Shown piece after piece: positions 9,085 to 17,239 of a DNA stretch of 64,000 bases. A program made the position numbers and the translations under genes. This DNA comes from Poritiphilus sp965212595. Lineage in GTDB: Bacteria > Bacteroidota > Bacteroidia > Flavobacteriales > Flavobacteriaceae. Within the stretch, counting starts at the first letter, position 1; each line of letters starts with the position of its first letter. The notes beneath the pieces were generated by a model. The model did no database searches. It had not been told where the DNA came from and worked only from the letters and a program-made list of their open reading frames with translations. The stretch covers positions 434,001-498,000 of the forward strand of contig CBDBVE010000007.1 of NCBI GenBank assembly GCA_965212595.1. The letters run 5' to 3'.

Positions 9085-9109
9085 TACTTTAAGTTGTGAA
9101 GGACTTTTT
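9073..9109. promoter_or_regulatory. Strong hairpin downstream of clpP
   Basis: AAAGTCCTTCA (9073-9083) pairs perfectly with TGAAGGACTTT (9097-9107) around a 13-nt loop. The T tract (9105-9109) is on the plus strand, yet no plus-strand gene precedes it. On the minus strand it follows clpP, where it may end the transcript or protect its 3' end, and it also covers the start of the possible 34-aa frame. Confidence 0.5.
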
Positions 9110-9137
9110 CCTTTTATATAAAATAGCTCAGGAGGCC

Positions 9138-9686
9138 TTACTCAAGAACACCGTCAACAATGCCGTAGGCTACAGATTCTTCGGCTCCCATCCAATAATC
9201 ACGATTAAAATCTTTCATGATCTTTTCAAAGGTTTGCCCACAGTTTTCCGCTAATATTTGTGCGCCTATCTCCTTTGTTTTAATTATCTCTTTAGCCTGT
9301 ATTTCAATATTTGAGGCTTGCCCCCTGGCACCACCGCTCGGTTGGTGGATCATGACGCGGGCATGTGGCTGTATAAATCTTCTCCCCTTTTTGCCAACAG
9401 AGAGCAATATAGAGCCCATAGAAGCTGCTAAGCCAGAACATACAGTAGAAACCGGGCTTTTAAGCTGCTTGATCGTATCATAAATTGCAAAACCCGAGGT
9501 CACATATCCCCCAGGGCTATTAATAATTAGCTGTATTTCTTTGTTATTCAGCATATCAAGATATAGCAAACGATCGATAACGTGTTTAGCCGAATCGTCA
9601 TCCACCATTCCCCACAAAAACACTTTTCTGTCTTCTAATAATTTCTCTTGAATTGCCTCGTGAACTTTTCCTTTTTTAGAACTCAT
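9138..9686 (-). CDS. clpP: ATP-dependent Clp protease proteolytic subunit (ClpP family)
   Basis: A serine peptidase subunit of the Clp protease, which forms barrel-shaped assemblies and degrades proteins fed by a Clp ATPase. The product has 182 aa from ATG 9686. The catalytic triad is S89 (LAASMGSILL), H114 (RVMIHQPSGG) and D163 (NRDYWMGAEE); the oxyanion segment NSPGG is at 57-61. The frame stays open to 9710, but a -7 box at 9708-9715 puts the transcription start downstream of that point, so 9686 is chosen. It is shorter and more divergent than housekeeping ClpP, and no clpX is adjacent, so it may be a second ClpP paralogue. Confidence 0.9.
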   Translation of the reverse strand: MSSKKGKVHEAIQEKLLEDRKVFLWGMVDDDSAKHVIDRLLYLDMLNNKEIQLIINSPGGYVTSGFAIYDTIKQLKSPVSTVCSGLAASMGSILLSVGKKGRRFIQPHARVMIHQPSGGARGQASNIEIQAKEIIKTKEIGAQILAENCGQTFEKIMKDFNRDYWMGAEESVAYGIVDGVLE

Positions 9687-9707
9687 TTTTGCGTTTTGGT
9701 TAAAAAC

Positions 9708-9715
9708 CAAAATTA
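9708..9715 (-). promoter_or_regulatory. Bacteroidota -7 box (TAATTTTG) for clpP
   Basis: A perfect TAnnTTTG on the minus strand, 21 nt before ATG 9686. It overlaps the longer candidate start at 9710 and so argues against it. Confidence 0.6.
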
Positions 9716-9759
9716 ATCAATTTATTGAGAAATTTGTTGTCCTTAAATGAAGTTTAAGA

Positions 9760-9954
9760 TTACTCAAAATTGAATTTCACCAAATTTGTCTGAGGGCTTA
9801 AACGACGGGCCTGAATTAGACCAGGACGTCGCCCTAGAAACTGCAAGCTATATTGCATCTGGATTGCCACATCAATTGGATGAAAAGATTCCTTAGCAAC
9901 AACATTGGTCCCCTTCTGAGCTTCAGCTAACGAGGTTTGTTCATTTTTGACCAT
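9760..9954 (-). CDS. Hypothetical 64-aa protein
   Basis: A short frame from ATG 9954; a TTG at 9969 would add five residues. The product is soluble, with no signal peptide or membrane helix. It contains ESFHPIDVAIQMQYSLQFLG and a basic stretch, RRPGLIQARR. It lies alone between clpP and the mechanosensitive channel operon, on the same strand. No family is recognised. The residue composition looks protein-like, but the length makes the call uncertain. Confidence 0.4.
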   Translation of the reverse strand: MVKNEQTSLAEAQKGTNVVAKESFHPIDVAIQMQYSLQFLGRRPGLIQARRLSPQTNLVKFNFE

Positions 9955-10048
9955 GAGGTTTTTTAGCAAGTATATGAAGATAGAGACCGCTGTTTAGAAG
10001 AAGGGCGGAATTTCCCCAAATCCCGCCCAAGTAGACAACAACAACTAA

Positions 10049-10876
10049 TTACGACACTATGTCTACTTTGTTCTCTACGACATCCTTAATAGGAATAATG
10101 GTTTTACCTTCGGAAGTTTTCAAGGTCAACGAGATATTGTCAATAGCTTCTATGGTACCCTCCAGCTTTTTAATTCTAATCCTATCGCCTACCACATAGT
10201 TCTTGCGAGAATAAAAAGTGCGTAACAAATCGCGTATTACTTCCCTTGATCCCAAGCCTAAGCCTATCGCAACAGCCAATAACAAGGCGCCTAAAATAAG
10301 GGTGACATTTGTAGTTATAATTGTTGTGTCTATTCCAGCCTGGTTTAGTGCTGTAATCGATATAAAGACCACGATAATATAGAACACCAAACTGCTGATG
10401 ATCTTAGATCCACTGAATTCAAACGATTCAAATAACCCCTGGATCGCTTTCTTGATGAAGGTGGCTATATACAGACCAACTAAGAATAGGGCAATGGCAC
10501 TAAACAACCTTGGAAGGTATCGTACCAGGTTACCTATTTCGGTAGAGACAATCTGCCAGTTCATCACGTCTGCAGCCACAATAAGAAATACAAGGAAAAG
10601 CATCCATTTTACAAAGCTCACAACGACTTTGGAAACTTTAAATTTTATGTCTGTCCCGCCTAACAGATCGGTCTCATTAATTTTATCTGTGAGTCGGTCA
10701 ACTTTTGCCAACCTCAGCACTTTGGTTAATAAAAAGGCTACAATTTTAGTAATTAGCCATCCAAGAAAAAGAACGATAATTGCGCCCACGATATTAGGTA
10801 AGGCCGAAGCAATTTCGCCTCCCATAGTTTTGAGCGATTCTACCGTAAGGTCTGTCCATTCATTAATTGTTTCCAT
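10049..10876 (-). CDS. MscS-type mechanosensitive ion channel family protein
   Basis: A 275-aa inner-membrane protein. Four to five hydrophobic segments are visible: about residues 25-55 (IVGAIIVLFLGWLITKIVAF), 85-105, 118-140, 152-175 and 185-208. The last is followed by LGLGSREVIRDLL, typical of the pore-lining helix and MscS domain entry. A small beta domain (YVVGDRIRIKKLEGTIEAID, about 225-260) follows. The large cytosolic vestibule of E. coli MscS is mostly missing, as in other short family members. It is the last gene of an operon with an ECF sigma factor and a 73-aa protein. A role in osmotic or envelope stress is inferred. Confidence 0.88.
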   Translation of the reverse strand: METINEWTDLTVESLKTMGGEIASALPNIVGAIIVLFLGWLITKIVAFLLTKVLRLAKVDRLTDKINETDLLGGTDIKFKVSKVVVSFVKWMLFLVFLIVAADVMNWQIVSTEIGNLVRYLPRLFSAIALFLVGLYIATFIKKAIQGLFESFEFSGSKIISSLVFYIIVVFISITALNQAGIDTTIITTNVTLILGALLLAVAIGLGLGSREVIRDLLRTFYSRKNYVVGDRIRIKKLEGTIEAIDNISLTLKTSEGKTIIPIKDVVENKVDIVS

Positions 10877-10892
10877 TGTTCCAAGTAGTTAA

Positions 10893-11114
10893 TTAGTTTC
10901 CTTTGTCTTTATTTTGATCTTTATCTTTTGGTCTCTTTGCAGAAAAAAAACTCCCCATAGCTGAACCATAATTACGGGTATATAGCCGCCCCATATCAAT
11001 AAGAAGCTTGGCGGTAGCAATATCGCTCATCACCTTCTTCTTCATCTCTGGAGGGACTTCCAATAAGGACCTCTCAAGTTCTTTAAATGGGTTTACTTTT
11101 TTTTCTTTTGCCAT
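10893..11114 (-). CDS. Small conserved-looking protein between ECF sigma factor and MscS genes
   Basis: A 73-aa highly charged protein with no membrane helix. It contains NPFKELERSLLEVPPEMKKK and a Lys/Asp-rich C-terminus. It starts directly after the sigma factor stop and ends 16 bp before the channel gene, so the three are certainly co-transcribed. It occupies the place where an anti-sigma factor is often found. It lacks both a zinc-type anti-sigma motif (HxxxCxxC) and a membrane segment, so any regulatory role is only a guess. The function is unknown. Confidence 0.75.
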   Translation of the reverse strand: MAKEKKVNPFKELERSLLEVPPEMKKKVMSDIATAKLLIDMGRLYTRNYGSAMGSFFSAKRPKDKDQNKDKGN

Positions 11115-11693
11115 TTAAGGAAGTTTATTATATGTTTCAATTACTCTGGCCCTGGCTCTTTTTAAGCGCATTTTTACAGCGCTCTCACCGATCCCCAAAA
11201 GCTGTTCCAGCTCGCTGACTGTTACACCGTCCTGGTACTTTAAAAGCAGAAGGCCCTTGTCATCGGTGCTTATAAGGTCTAGCGCTTTTTTTAGTTTATC
11301 AACCTTCATTTGAAAGAGGCTATCGTCCGATACATCAATGGCATACTTATATCGGTCTTCGTCTATATCTTCAGCTTTCTTGCTCATCTTTCGTTGCTTA
11401 TCCCTATTCACATAGTTTGCGCAAAAATTATAGGTAAGAGCATACAGCCAGGTGGAGAATCTGGATTTCCCTTTAAATGTTCCTAGCTTTAAATAAAGGT
11501 TTAGAAACACATCCTGGGTGAGGTCTCTAGCCTCATCCGCTGATTTTGCAAACCCATAACACTTGTTGTACACTACCTGGGCATACCTTTCGTATAGGAA
11601 TTCAAAAAGCATTGGATCGTTTCTCTCAACGATTTGCTTTACCAATTCCTCATCACCAAGGTTTTCATAATATTCGTGTACTTCGAGAGTCAA
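11115..11693 (-). CDS. ECF-type RNA polymerase sigma factor
   Basis: A 192-aa sigma-70 family protein. Region 2 covers about residues 28-95 (LYERYAQVVYNKCYGF, then DEARDLTQDVFLNLY and a region 2.3-like FSTWLYALTYNFCANYVNR). Region 4 covers about 135-190 (GVTVSELEQLLGIGESAVKM, then RLKRARARV). It heads an operon with the 73-aa protein and the MscS-type channel. This order suggests it responds to envelope or osmotic stress, an inference from context only. Confidence 0.92.
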   Translation of the reverse strand: MTLEVHEYYENLGDEELVKQIVERNDPMLFEFLYERYAQVVYNKCYGFAKSADEARDLTQDVFLNLYLKLGTFKGKSRFSTWLYALTYNFCANYVNRDKQRKMSKKAEDIDEDRYKYAIDVSDDSLFQMKVDKLKKALDLISTDDKGLLLLKYQDGVTVSELEQLLGIGESAVKMRLKRARARVIETYNKLP

Positions 11694-11794
11694 TTTTAGG
11701 TTGGTCGTTTTTTAGTAAGACACCAATTTATCCGGCAGGTCACTTTTTTTAAACATTGGTCACAAAGTATCTAAAATTGCGATTTAAAAAATCC

Positions 11795-11802
11795 TACATT
11801 TG
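11795..11802 (+). promoter_or_regulatory. Bacteroidota -7 box (TACATTTG) for the 11872 lipoprotein gene
   Basis: A perfect TAnnTTTG box 69 nt before the preferred ATG, with a TTG at 11777-11779 in the upstream -33 area. It leaves a leader of about 65 nt. Confidence 0.55.
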
Positions 11803-11871
11803 TCTTCCTGCCAAAACTGCTAATCTGTTGTGGCAGAAAAGAACAGAACTGAAAATCTAAGCTCGAAAAAT

Positions 11872-12555
11872 ATGAAAAAGACAATATTCTCCCTAATGCT
11901 GTGTAGCTTGTTTTTATTCAACTGCAAACCGGAAAAGAAACAACTCGCTAAAGAACCAGAAGTGGCATCTTCTATTTTGCAGAAAATTGCCAATGCCAAT
12001 GGTTACCAAAAATGGAAAAATGTTGAAGAACTACAGTTTACATTTAACGTAGACCGCGATAGCTCCCATTTTGAACGTAAATGGATCTGGAAAACCAAGC
12101 TAAACGAAGTTACAGGAATTTCCCAGGGAGATACTGTTACCTACAGCCGAAGTGCTATAGACAGTACTTTGACCCAGGTAGATGCCGCATTTATCAATGA
12201 TAAGTACTGGTTGTTGGCACCCTTTAAGCTCATCTGGGATCAGGACAGTTTTTCCTATGAGCATAAAGACTCTATAATGGCACCTCAAAGCAACAGGACC
12301 ATGCAGAAATTGACCATTGTATATGCCAATGAGGGCGGATACACTCCTGGCGACGCCTATGACTTCTATTTTGAAGATGATTTTATTATTAAGGAGTGGG
12401 TTTTTAGAAAAGGCAACCAGCAAGATCCTTCAATGATCACTTCATGGGAAGACTATGCCGAATTTGACGGTATAAAACTCTCGAAAACGCACAAAAAACA
12501 AGGAGAAGATTTTTCGCTTTACTTTACGGGGATTGAGGTAATAGGTTCAAACTAA
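11872..12555 (+). CDS. Lipoprotein of unknown function
   Basis: A 227-aa protein from ATG 11872, which starts a lipoprotein signal peptide (MKKTIFSLMLCSLFLFNC; lipid Cys at residue 18). The frame stays open further upstream, but that would bury the signal. The mature part has a helix with ILQKIANANGYQKWKNVEEL and then a run of beta strands (about residues 45-225) that resembles outer-membrane lipoproteins with a LolA-like half-barrel. It may belong to the flavobacterial DUF6503 group; this is recall, not a match I could test. It is convergent with the MFS gene. Confidence 0.8.
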   Translation: MKKTIFSLMLCSLFLFNCKPEKKQLAKEPEVASSILQKIANANGYQKWKNVEELQFTFNVDRDSSHFERKWIWKTKLNEVTGISQGDTVTYSRSAIDSTLTQVDAAFINDKYWLLAPFKLIWDQDSFSYEHKDSIMAPQSNRTMQKLTIVYANEGGYTPGDAYDFYFEDDFIIKEWVFRKGNQQDPSMITSWEDYAEFDGIKLSKTHKKQGEDFSLYFTGIEVIGSN

Positions 12556-12556
12556 T

Positions 12557-13702
12557 TTACCTTCTTTTCTGTAACAAGAAGGTAGCAATGAGAACAAACA
12601 GGGCGCATATTAACAAGATGTAAAAAGTACTTGAAAGACTGTATTTTTCTGAAAGTATTCCCAGTAAGGGAGGAGCACATAGAAACCCGGAATATCCCGT
12701 TCCTGCTATGAACGATACACCCTGTGAGGATTCAACCCCTTTTACATTGCCCCCAATCCTGAATATTTCGGGTACGATTACCGAAAAACCCAGCCCGCTT
12801 AAGGCGAATCCTCCAATAGCCATATACGTATTGGTTGAAAGCACCAGTATATAACCCAATATTGCCAGGATTGCCCCCAAACCAACTATGCGGAACGATC
12901 CTATCTTAGAACTAATACCATCTCCCAAAAAGCGTCCAAGAGTCATTGTGATCTGGAAACCGAGAAAGCCAGCTCCCCAAAGTGCCTCAGGCGCCATACT
13001 GATTTCCTTCAAAAAAAGCCCGCTCCAGTCTACTATGGCACCTTCACTACCCATAGACACGAAAGAAACCAACCCCAGCAATAACAGGGGTTTAAAGAAC
13101 TTGAGATTAAAGGGCTCTTTTTCAACGGGAGCTGCTTTTATCTTGTTGTAGTGTTTATAAAAGAAAATATTGACAATAAAAACCAAGGCTACTGCCAATA
13201 GCATATGCAATCCCGGGTTTCCTAAAAAGACAATTATAAAACTTCCCAGGCCCGCCAGTACTCCACCAAGGCTAAAAAAGCCATGCGAGGCAGACATAAA
13301 CTTTTTATTGTCCTCTTTTTCGAGTTCAGTCACCAGAGTGTTCATACTTATGTCTGTAAAACCATTGGTAAACCCAAAAAGAAAGAGCGAAATAATAAGG
13401 GAATAATACCCAGGGGCAATTAATGGGAATAATGCTGAAAGACAACTAAAGATTACTCCATACCAGGTAGCCCTCCCTACACCTATTTTATTAATTATGG
13501 TAGAAGCAATGGGAAAAACGGTAAAAACTCCTAGAGACAGAAAGAAAATAGCTATTCCTAATTCCGATTTGCTAATTCCAAGCTGCTCTTTAACCGTCGG
13601 AATATATATGGCCCAGGTACCAAACAAAATATTCAGGCTTGCAAAAACCCATGCCGGACCAAAGTAGCGAGGGTTAGAAAGGATGAGCTGAAGTGATTTC
13701 AT
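12557..13702 (-). CDS. Major facilitator superfamily transporter
   Basis: A 381-aa inner-membrane transporter with 12 predicted hydrophobic segments and the usual break after six (near residues 185-205, KHYNKIKAAPVEKEPF). The loop between helices 2 and 3 reads NKIGVGRATW, a weak form of the MFS motif A. The overall look is that of YbjJ or fucose-permease-like members, but the substrate cannot be named. It is divergent from an AraC-family gene across a 136-bp gap and is a good candidate target for that regulator. Its stop is 1 bp from the stop of the convergent lipoprotein gene. Confidence 0.88.
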   Translation of the reverse strand: MKSLQLILSNPRYFGPAWVFASLNILFGTWAIYIPTVKEQLGISKSELGIAIFFLSLGVFTVFPIASTIINKIGVGRATWYGVIFSCLSALFPLIAPGYYSLIISLFLFGFTNGFTDISMNTLVTELEKEDNKKFMSASHGFFSLGGVLAGLGSFIIVFLGNPGLHMLLAVALVFIVNIFFYKHYNKIKAAPVEKEPFNLKFFKPLLLLGLVSFVSMGSEGAIVDWSGLFLKEISMAPEALWGAGFLGFQITMTLGRFLGDGISSKIGSFRIVGLGAILAILGYILVLSTNTYMAIGGFALSGLGFSVIVPEIFRIGGNVKGVESSQGVSFIAGTGYSGFLCAPPLLGILSEKYSLSSTFYILLICALFVLIATFLLQKRR

Positions 13703-13826
13703 TACTGGGTTATAGGCTAATGTTTGAAATGCAAAGTAACCCTATTGAAAACAAAATACATTGGTTAAAATATTCTAGTTCTAAAACATTATATTCTCAA
13801 TTTGTGTAAAAATCGACATAAAATGG

Positions 13827-13834
13827 TAATTTTG
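13827..13834 (+). promoter_or_regulatory. Bacteroidota -7 box (TAATTTTG) for the AraC-family gene
   Basis: A perfect TAnnTTTG ending only 4 nt before ATG 13839, so the transcript would start at or near the start codon (leaderless). Confidence 0.6.
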
Positions 13835-13838
13835 ACTT

Positions 13839-14693
13839 ATGAAACCCATTTATGAAGCTATCGATGTTAACTTGAACACTTCCTTGAAGATTGCCGCATT
13901 TCGGCATTCAGAGGAGTGCGAAACGATTGATTGGCATATACACCCGGAATACGAACTGGTTTTCATTAAAAACGGATCCGGTGTTCTTAGAATAGACTCC
14001 AGGGAAATACCCTACCACAACGGAGCTCTTCTATTTCTAGGTCCCAACATTCCGCATGCAAATTTTGGAAATAAGGAATATGCAGATAATCTAGAGGTTG
14101 TTATTCAGTTCGGAAAAGAGTTTGTAGAAGAAAAAGTGGCTGTTTTCGCTGAACTCCAGAACATTCGTGTACTTGTTAAGAAAGCTCAAAAGGCAATTTT
14201 ATTCTCTGACAAAATTAAAGCGGAGCTTAGCTTACAATTTGAAGCCCTGGACATTTCAGACAACAGCGAAAAACTCATTCAATTTCTCAAAATTCTCAAC
14301 ATATTAGCCAAAGAAGTATCGGAGGCCACCTTACTTTTCAAAAAAGATATTGCGACGCGCAAAACTTCGGATGTAGAACGTTTGGAAACAGTTTTTGAAT
14401 ATGTCAATATGAATTATAGAGAGGGTATTTCTACTCAGGGAATTGCCGAAAGTGTGGGCCTAACCACCAACTCTTTCTGTCGATTTTTTAAAAAGATGGT
14501 CAACAAACCCTTTATTCAATTCGTTAATGAGTTTCGTACGAGAAGAGCCGCTGAGCTCTTTAGTGAACATGCCTACAGTGTTTCAGAGGTAATGTACAAA
14601 TGCGGGTATACAGATGCCTCCTATTTTACCAGGCAGTTTAAAAAAAATCATGGGCTAACCCCCACTCAATATCTGGAACGTATGGTTTCTTGA
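13839..14693 (+). CDS. AraC-family transcriptional regulator with cupin sensor
   Basis: A 284-aa regulator. The N-terminal cupin (about residues 15-85) contains IDWHIHPEYELVFIKNGSG and GALLFLGPNIPHANFG, a typical small-molecule-binding beta barrel. The C-terminal double helix-turn-helix (about 185-282) contains GIAESVGLTTNSFCRFFKK and the family signature GYTDASYFTRQFKKNHGLTP. It lies divergent from the MFS transporter, which it probably controls. The ligand is unknown. A -7 box 4 nt before the start codon points to a leaderless message. Confidence 0.92.
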   Translation: MKPIYEAIDVNLNTSLKIAAFRHSEECETIDWHIHPEYELVFIKNGSGVLRIDSREIPYHNGALLFLGPNIPHANFGNKEYADNLEVVIQFGKEFVEEKVAVFAELQNIRVLVKKAQKAILFSDKIKAELSLQFEALDISDNSEKLIQFLKILNILAKEVSEATLLFKKDIATRKTSDVERLETVFEYVNMNYREGISTQGIAESVGLTTNSFCRFFKKMVNKPFIQFVNEFRTRRAAELFSEHAYSVSEVMYKCGYTDASYFTRQFKKNHGLTPTQYLERMVS

Positions 14694-14718
14694 TTTGCGA
14701 TCGTACTTCGCAATCCTT

Positions 14719-16002
14719 TCAGTTTTCAACACTTTGTTTAGACAATATCCCTTCTTTTAGTATTTGCCCAAACCTGTACATATCTTCAAAACTGCAATAA
14801 AAAGGTGCGGGCGCTAATCTGATTACATTAGGCTCTCTCCAATCTACTATCACCCCGTTTTGCATCAAATAATCGAATAAAGGCCTACCCTGTCCATGAA
14901 GGAATACCGACAACTGACATCCCCGATCATCTGGTGTGATAATCTCAAATGAAGCTGCTACTTGCTGGTCAATTTCTTTCAAAATAAACTCTAAAAAAGC
15001 TACGATTTGCAGTCGCTTTTCAATTAGGGCTTCCATTCCCACTTCTTCAAAAAGTTTTATAGAGGCCAAATAAGGCGCCAAAGAAAGTATTGATGGATTG
15101 CTTAATTGCCAGGCATCGGCGCTAGGAATAGGCTCAAACTCAGGTTTCATCAAAAAACGCGACTCTTTTTTGGTTCCCCACCAACCTTCAAACCTGGGAA
15201 TATCCCTCTTACCAAGATGATCTTCATGTACAAAAATCCCTGAAGCATTACCCGGGCCGCTATTCATATATTTATAGCTACACCATGCTGCAAAATCTAC
15301 ACCCCATTCGTGAAGTTTTAAGTTGACGTTGCCAGCGGCGTGAGCAAGATCCCAACCTACATTAGCACCGAGGTTTTTAGCCTCGCGGGTAATTGTTTCC
15401 ATATCAAAGACCTGTCCGTTGTAGTAGTTTACACCTCCTATAAGTACAAGGGCAAGTTCGTCTCCATGCTCTCTTATCTTTTCAATTACGTCTTCTGTTC
15501 GCCAAAAATGCTCTCCCTTCCGTTTCTTAACTTCAACAAGGGTATCTTCAATTGACAAACCGTGATACCTTATCTGACTTTGAAGCATGTACTGATCTGA
15601 CGGAAAAGCTTTTTCTTCACAAAGAATCTTAAAGCGTTTCTTGCTGGGACGATAAAAGCTCACAAGCAGCAAATGAAGATTTACTGTAAGTGTATTCATT
15701 ACAGAAATTTCCTTGGATTTCGCTCCTACCACCTTGGCCAATGGCTTAGCCAGGCGTTCATGGTAATCCCACCAGGGTTTCTTAGAATAAAAATGTCCCT
15801 CTACTGCCAGTTCCTTCCAGTCGTTCATCACCTCATCCACGTATTTCTGAGTACTGGTTGGCTGCAAGCCAAGAGAATTTCCTGTAAAATAGATGACCGG
15901 TTTTCCCTTAATCTCCGGAAAATGAAAATGCTTCCGATATTTGAAGAGTTTGTCCTTCTTGTCTAAATGTCGGGCAAAGTCAAGCGTATTTTTAAACTGC
16001 AT
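14719..16002 (-). CDS. kynU: Kynureninase
   Basis: This PLP enzyme cleaves 3-hydroxykynurenine (or kynurenine) to 3-hydroxyanthranilate (or anthranilate) and alanine. The product has 427 aa from ATG 16002. The frame stays open to 16035, but the -7 box at 16017-16024 supports 16002, which is also the usual start relative to the first conserved block (VIYFTGNSLGLQP). The PLP-binding Lys lies in AWCSYKYMNSGPG; the Asp that holds the ring nitrogen is in NVGWDLAHAAGN. It works next after Kmo, whose gene is about 6 kb away on the same strand but in a separate transcript. Confidence 0.95.
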   Translation of the reverse strand: MQFKNTLDFARHLDKKDKLFKYRKHFHFPEIKGKPVIYFTGNSLGLQPTSTQKYVDEVMNDWKELAVEGHFYSKKPWWDYHERLAKPLAKVVGAKSKEISVMNTLTVNLHLLLVSFYRPSKKRFKILCEEKAFPSDQYMLQSQIRYHGLSIEDTLVEVKKRKGEHFWRTEDVIEKIREHGDELALVLIGGVNYYNGQVFDMETITREAKNLGANVGWDLAHAAGNVNLKLHEWGVDFAAWCSYKYMNSGPGNASGIFVHEDHLGKRDIPRFEGWWGTKKESRFLMKPEFEPIPSADAWQLSNPSILSLAPYLASIKLFEEVGMEALIEKRLQIVAFLEFILKEIDQQVAASFEIITPDDRGCQLSVFLHGQGRPLFDYLMQNGVIVDWREPNVIRLAPAPFYCSFEDMYRFGQILKEGILSKQSVEN

Positions 16003-16016
16003 GGAAAGTCTTTGCC

Positions 16017-16024
16017 CAAAAATA
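16017..16024 (-). promoter_or_regulatory. Bacteroidota -7 box (TATTTTTG) for kynU
   Basis: A perfect TAnnTTTG on the minus strand, 14 nt before ATG 16002. Confidence 0.55.
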
Positions 16025-16057
16025 CAAAGTAGCAAACTATTTTACATGGAAAACCAC

Positions 16058-16531
16058 TCAATTCTTACTAGGCCGTAAAAGGCGCATTTCTAGAAGGTGC
16101 GAGACAAAACCAACCTTTTCATAGGCCTTCACGGCCGCCTGATTTTTAGGATAAACACTTAGTCGAACTTCTTGAAGCCCCTTACGCACAGCCCACTTCT
16201 TCAGGCCATCAATAATTAGCCTGTTAATCCCCCTCCCGCGGTATTCCGGCATGGTAAACATAAATCCCAGATAGGCATACTGCCCATGATCCAAATACGG
16301 TCTGGCCGTTCTGATGAGACCAAATCCACTGCTTACAACATTTCCGTCTATTTCGGCTACAAGCACCTCTGCTTCCGGGTCCAAAATGTATTGCTTAATA
16401 TCGTAATAACTTACGGGGTCTTCACGAATGGTTTTATCAAAAGGCCTCTCGGCTTTAATTAAAGCTTGTTCAAATTCTAAGAGCCGCTCCAGATCATCCA
16501 AGGTAGCCGTTCTAATTAGAATATTTTCCAT
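16058..16531 (-). CDS. GNAT-family N-acetyltransferase
   Basis: A 157-aa acetyltransferase that would transfer the acetyl group of acetyl-CoA to an amine. It begins with the GNAT strand ILIRTATLDDLERLLEFE. The acetyl-CoA-binding motif A is YLGFMFTMPEYRGRGINRLI (about residues 87-106; R-G-R-G is the Q/RxxGxG/A-type loop). Motif B is VYPKNQAAVKAYEKVGF. The substrate is unknown. It lies upstream of kynU on the same strand, with 55 bp and a kynU promoter between them, so it is probably not part of kynurenine metabolism. Confidence 0.88.
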   Translation of the reverse strand: MENILIRTATLDDLERLLEFEQALIKAERPFDKTIREDPVSYYDIKQYILDPEAEVLVAEIDGNVVSSGFGLIRTARPYLDHGQYAYLGFMFTMPEYRGRGINRLIIDGLKKWAVRKGLQEVRLSVYPKNQAAVKAYEKVGFVSHLLEMRLLRPSKN

Positions 16532-16597
16532 AAATATTTTACTGCTGGTGGCTTTTCAAGGTAGTGTTTAATTCTATATTTTTACAAAAAAGTAGGC

Positions 16598-17239
16598 ATG
16601 CATTTTCTTTCCGAAGCCCTTGAAAATTATATCGCTCAGCATTCAGAAGAAGAACCAGACTTATTAAAGGAACTTACAAGAGAAACCCATTTGACGGTAT
16701 TGCGACCCAGAATGATCACCGGTCATTTTCAGGGCAGGGTGCTTAGTATGCTATCCAAGCTAATACATCCTAAGTATATCCTGGAAATAGGAACCTATAC
16801 CGGGTATTCTGCACTTTGTCTGGCAGAAGGCCTCCAGGCCGAGGGCGAGTTGTATACTATCGATATTAATGAAGAACTGGGGGCTATCCAAAACCGATAT
16901 TTCGAAAAAAGTAGGTTTCGCGATCAAATTGTGACGCATATCGGTGATGCAATGCAAATTATACCCGGTTTAGACAAGGCCTTCGATCTTGTCTTTATTG
17001 ATGCCGAGAAGACGAGCTATCCCGACTATTTTGAACTTGTACTAACCAAAACAAAACCGGGAAGTGTCATCCTCTCTGACAACGTCTTATGGTCTGGCAA
17101 AGTCATTGCGCCAGTGGAAAAAAAAGATAAAGCCACAAAAGTACTTATCAACTATAATAAAATGCTAAAAGAGGACCCACGGGTAGAAACGGTACTACTG
17201 CCCATAAGGGATGGACTTACTTTGTGTAGAGTGCTTTAA
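16598..17239 (+). CDS. O-methyltransferase, caffeoyl-CoA/catechol type
   Basis: A 213-aa SAM-dependent methyltransferase of the class I, metal-dependent family (Methyltransf_3). The SAM-binding motif ILEIGTYTGYSALCLAEGL is at about residues 61-79, followed by the acidic end of strand 2 (LYTIDINEE). FDLVFIDAEKTSYPDYFEL holds the likely metal-binding Asp, and ILSDNVLWSGKV carries the second metal-site Asp-Asn. The substrate is unknown but is probably a catechol-like small molecule. The 3' end overlaps the convergent PAP2 gene by 23 bp. Confidence 0.9.
   Translation: MHFLSEALENYIAQHSEEEPDLLKELTRETHLTVLRPRMITGHFQGRVLSMLSKLIHPKYILEIGTYTGYSALCLAEGLQAEGELYTIDINEELGAIQNRYFEKSRFRDQIVTHIGDAMQIIPGLDKAFDLVFIDAEKTSYPDYFELVLTKTKPGSVILSDNVLWSGKVIAPVEKKDKATKVLINYNKMLKEDPRVETVLLPIRDGLTLCRVL

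Noticed and set aside
16058..16531. GNAT gene as part of a kynurenine operon
   Set aside because: kynU has its own -7 box in the gap, and N-acetylation is not a step of the pathway.
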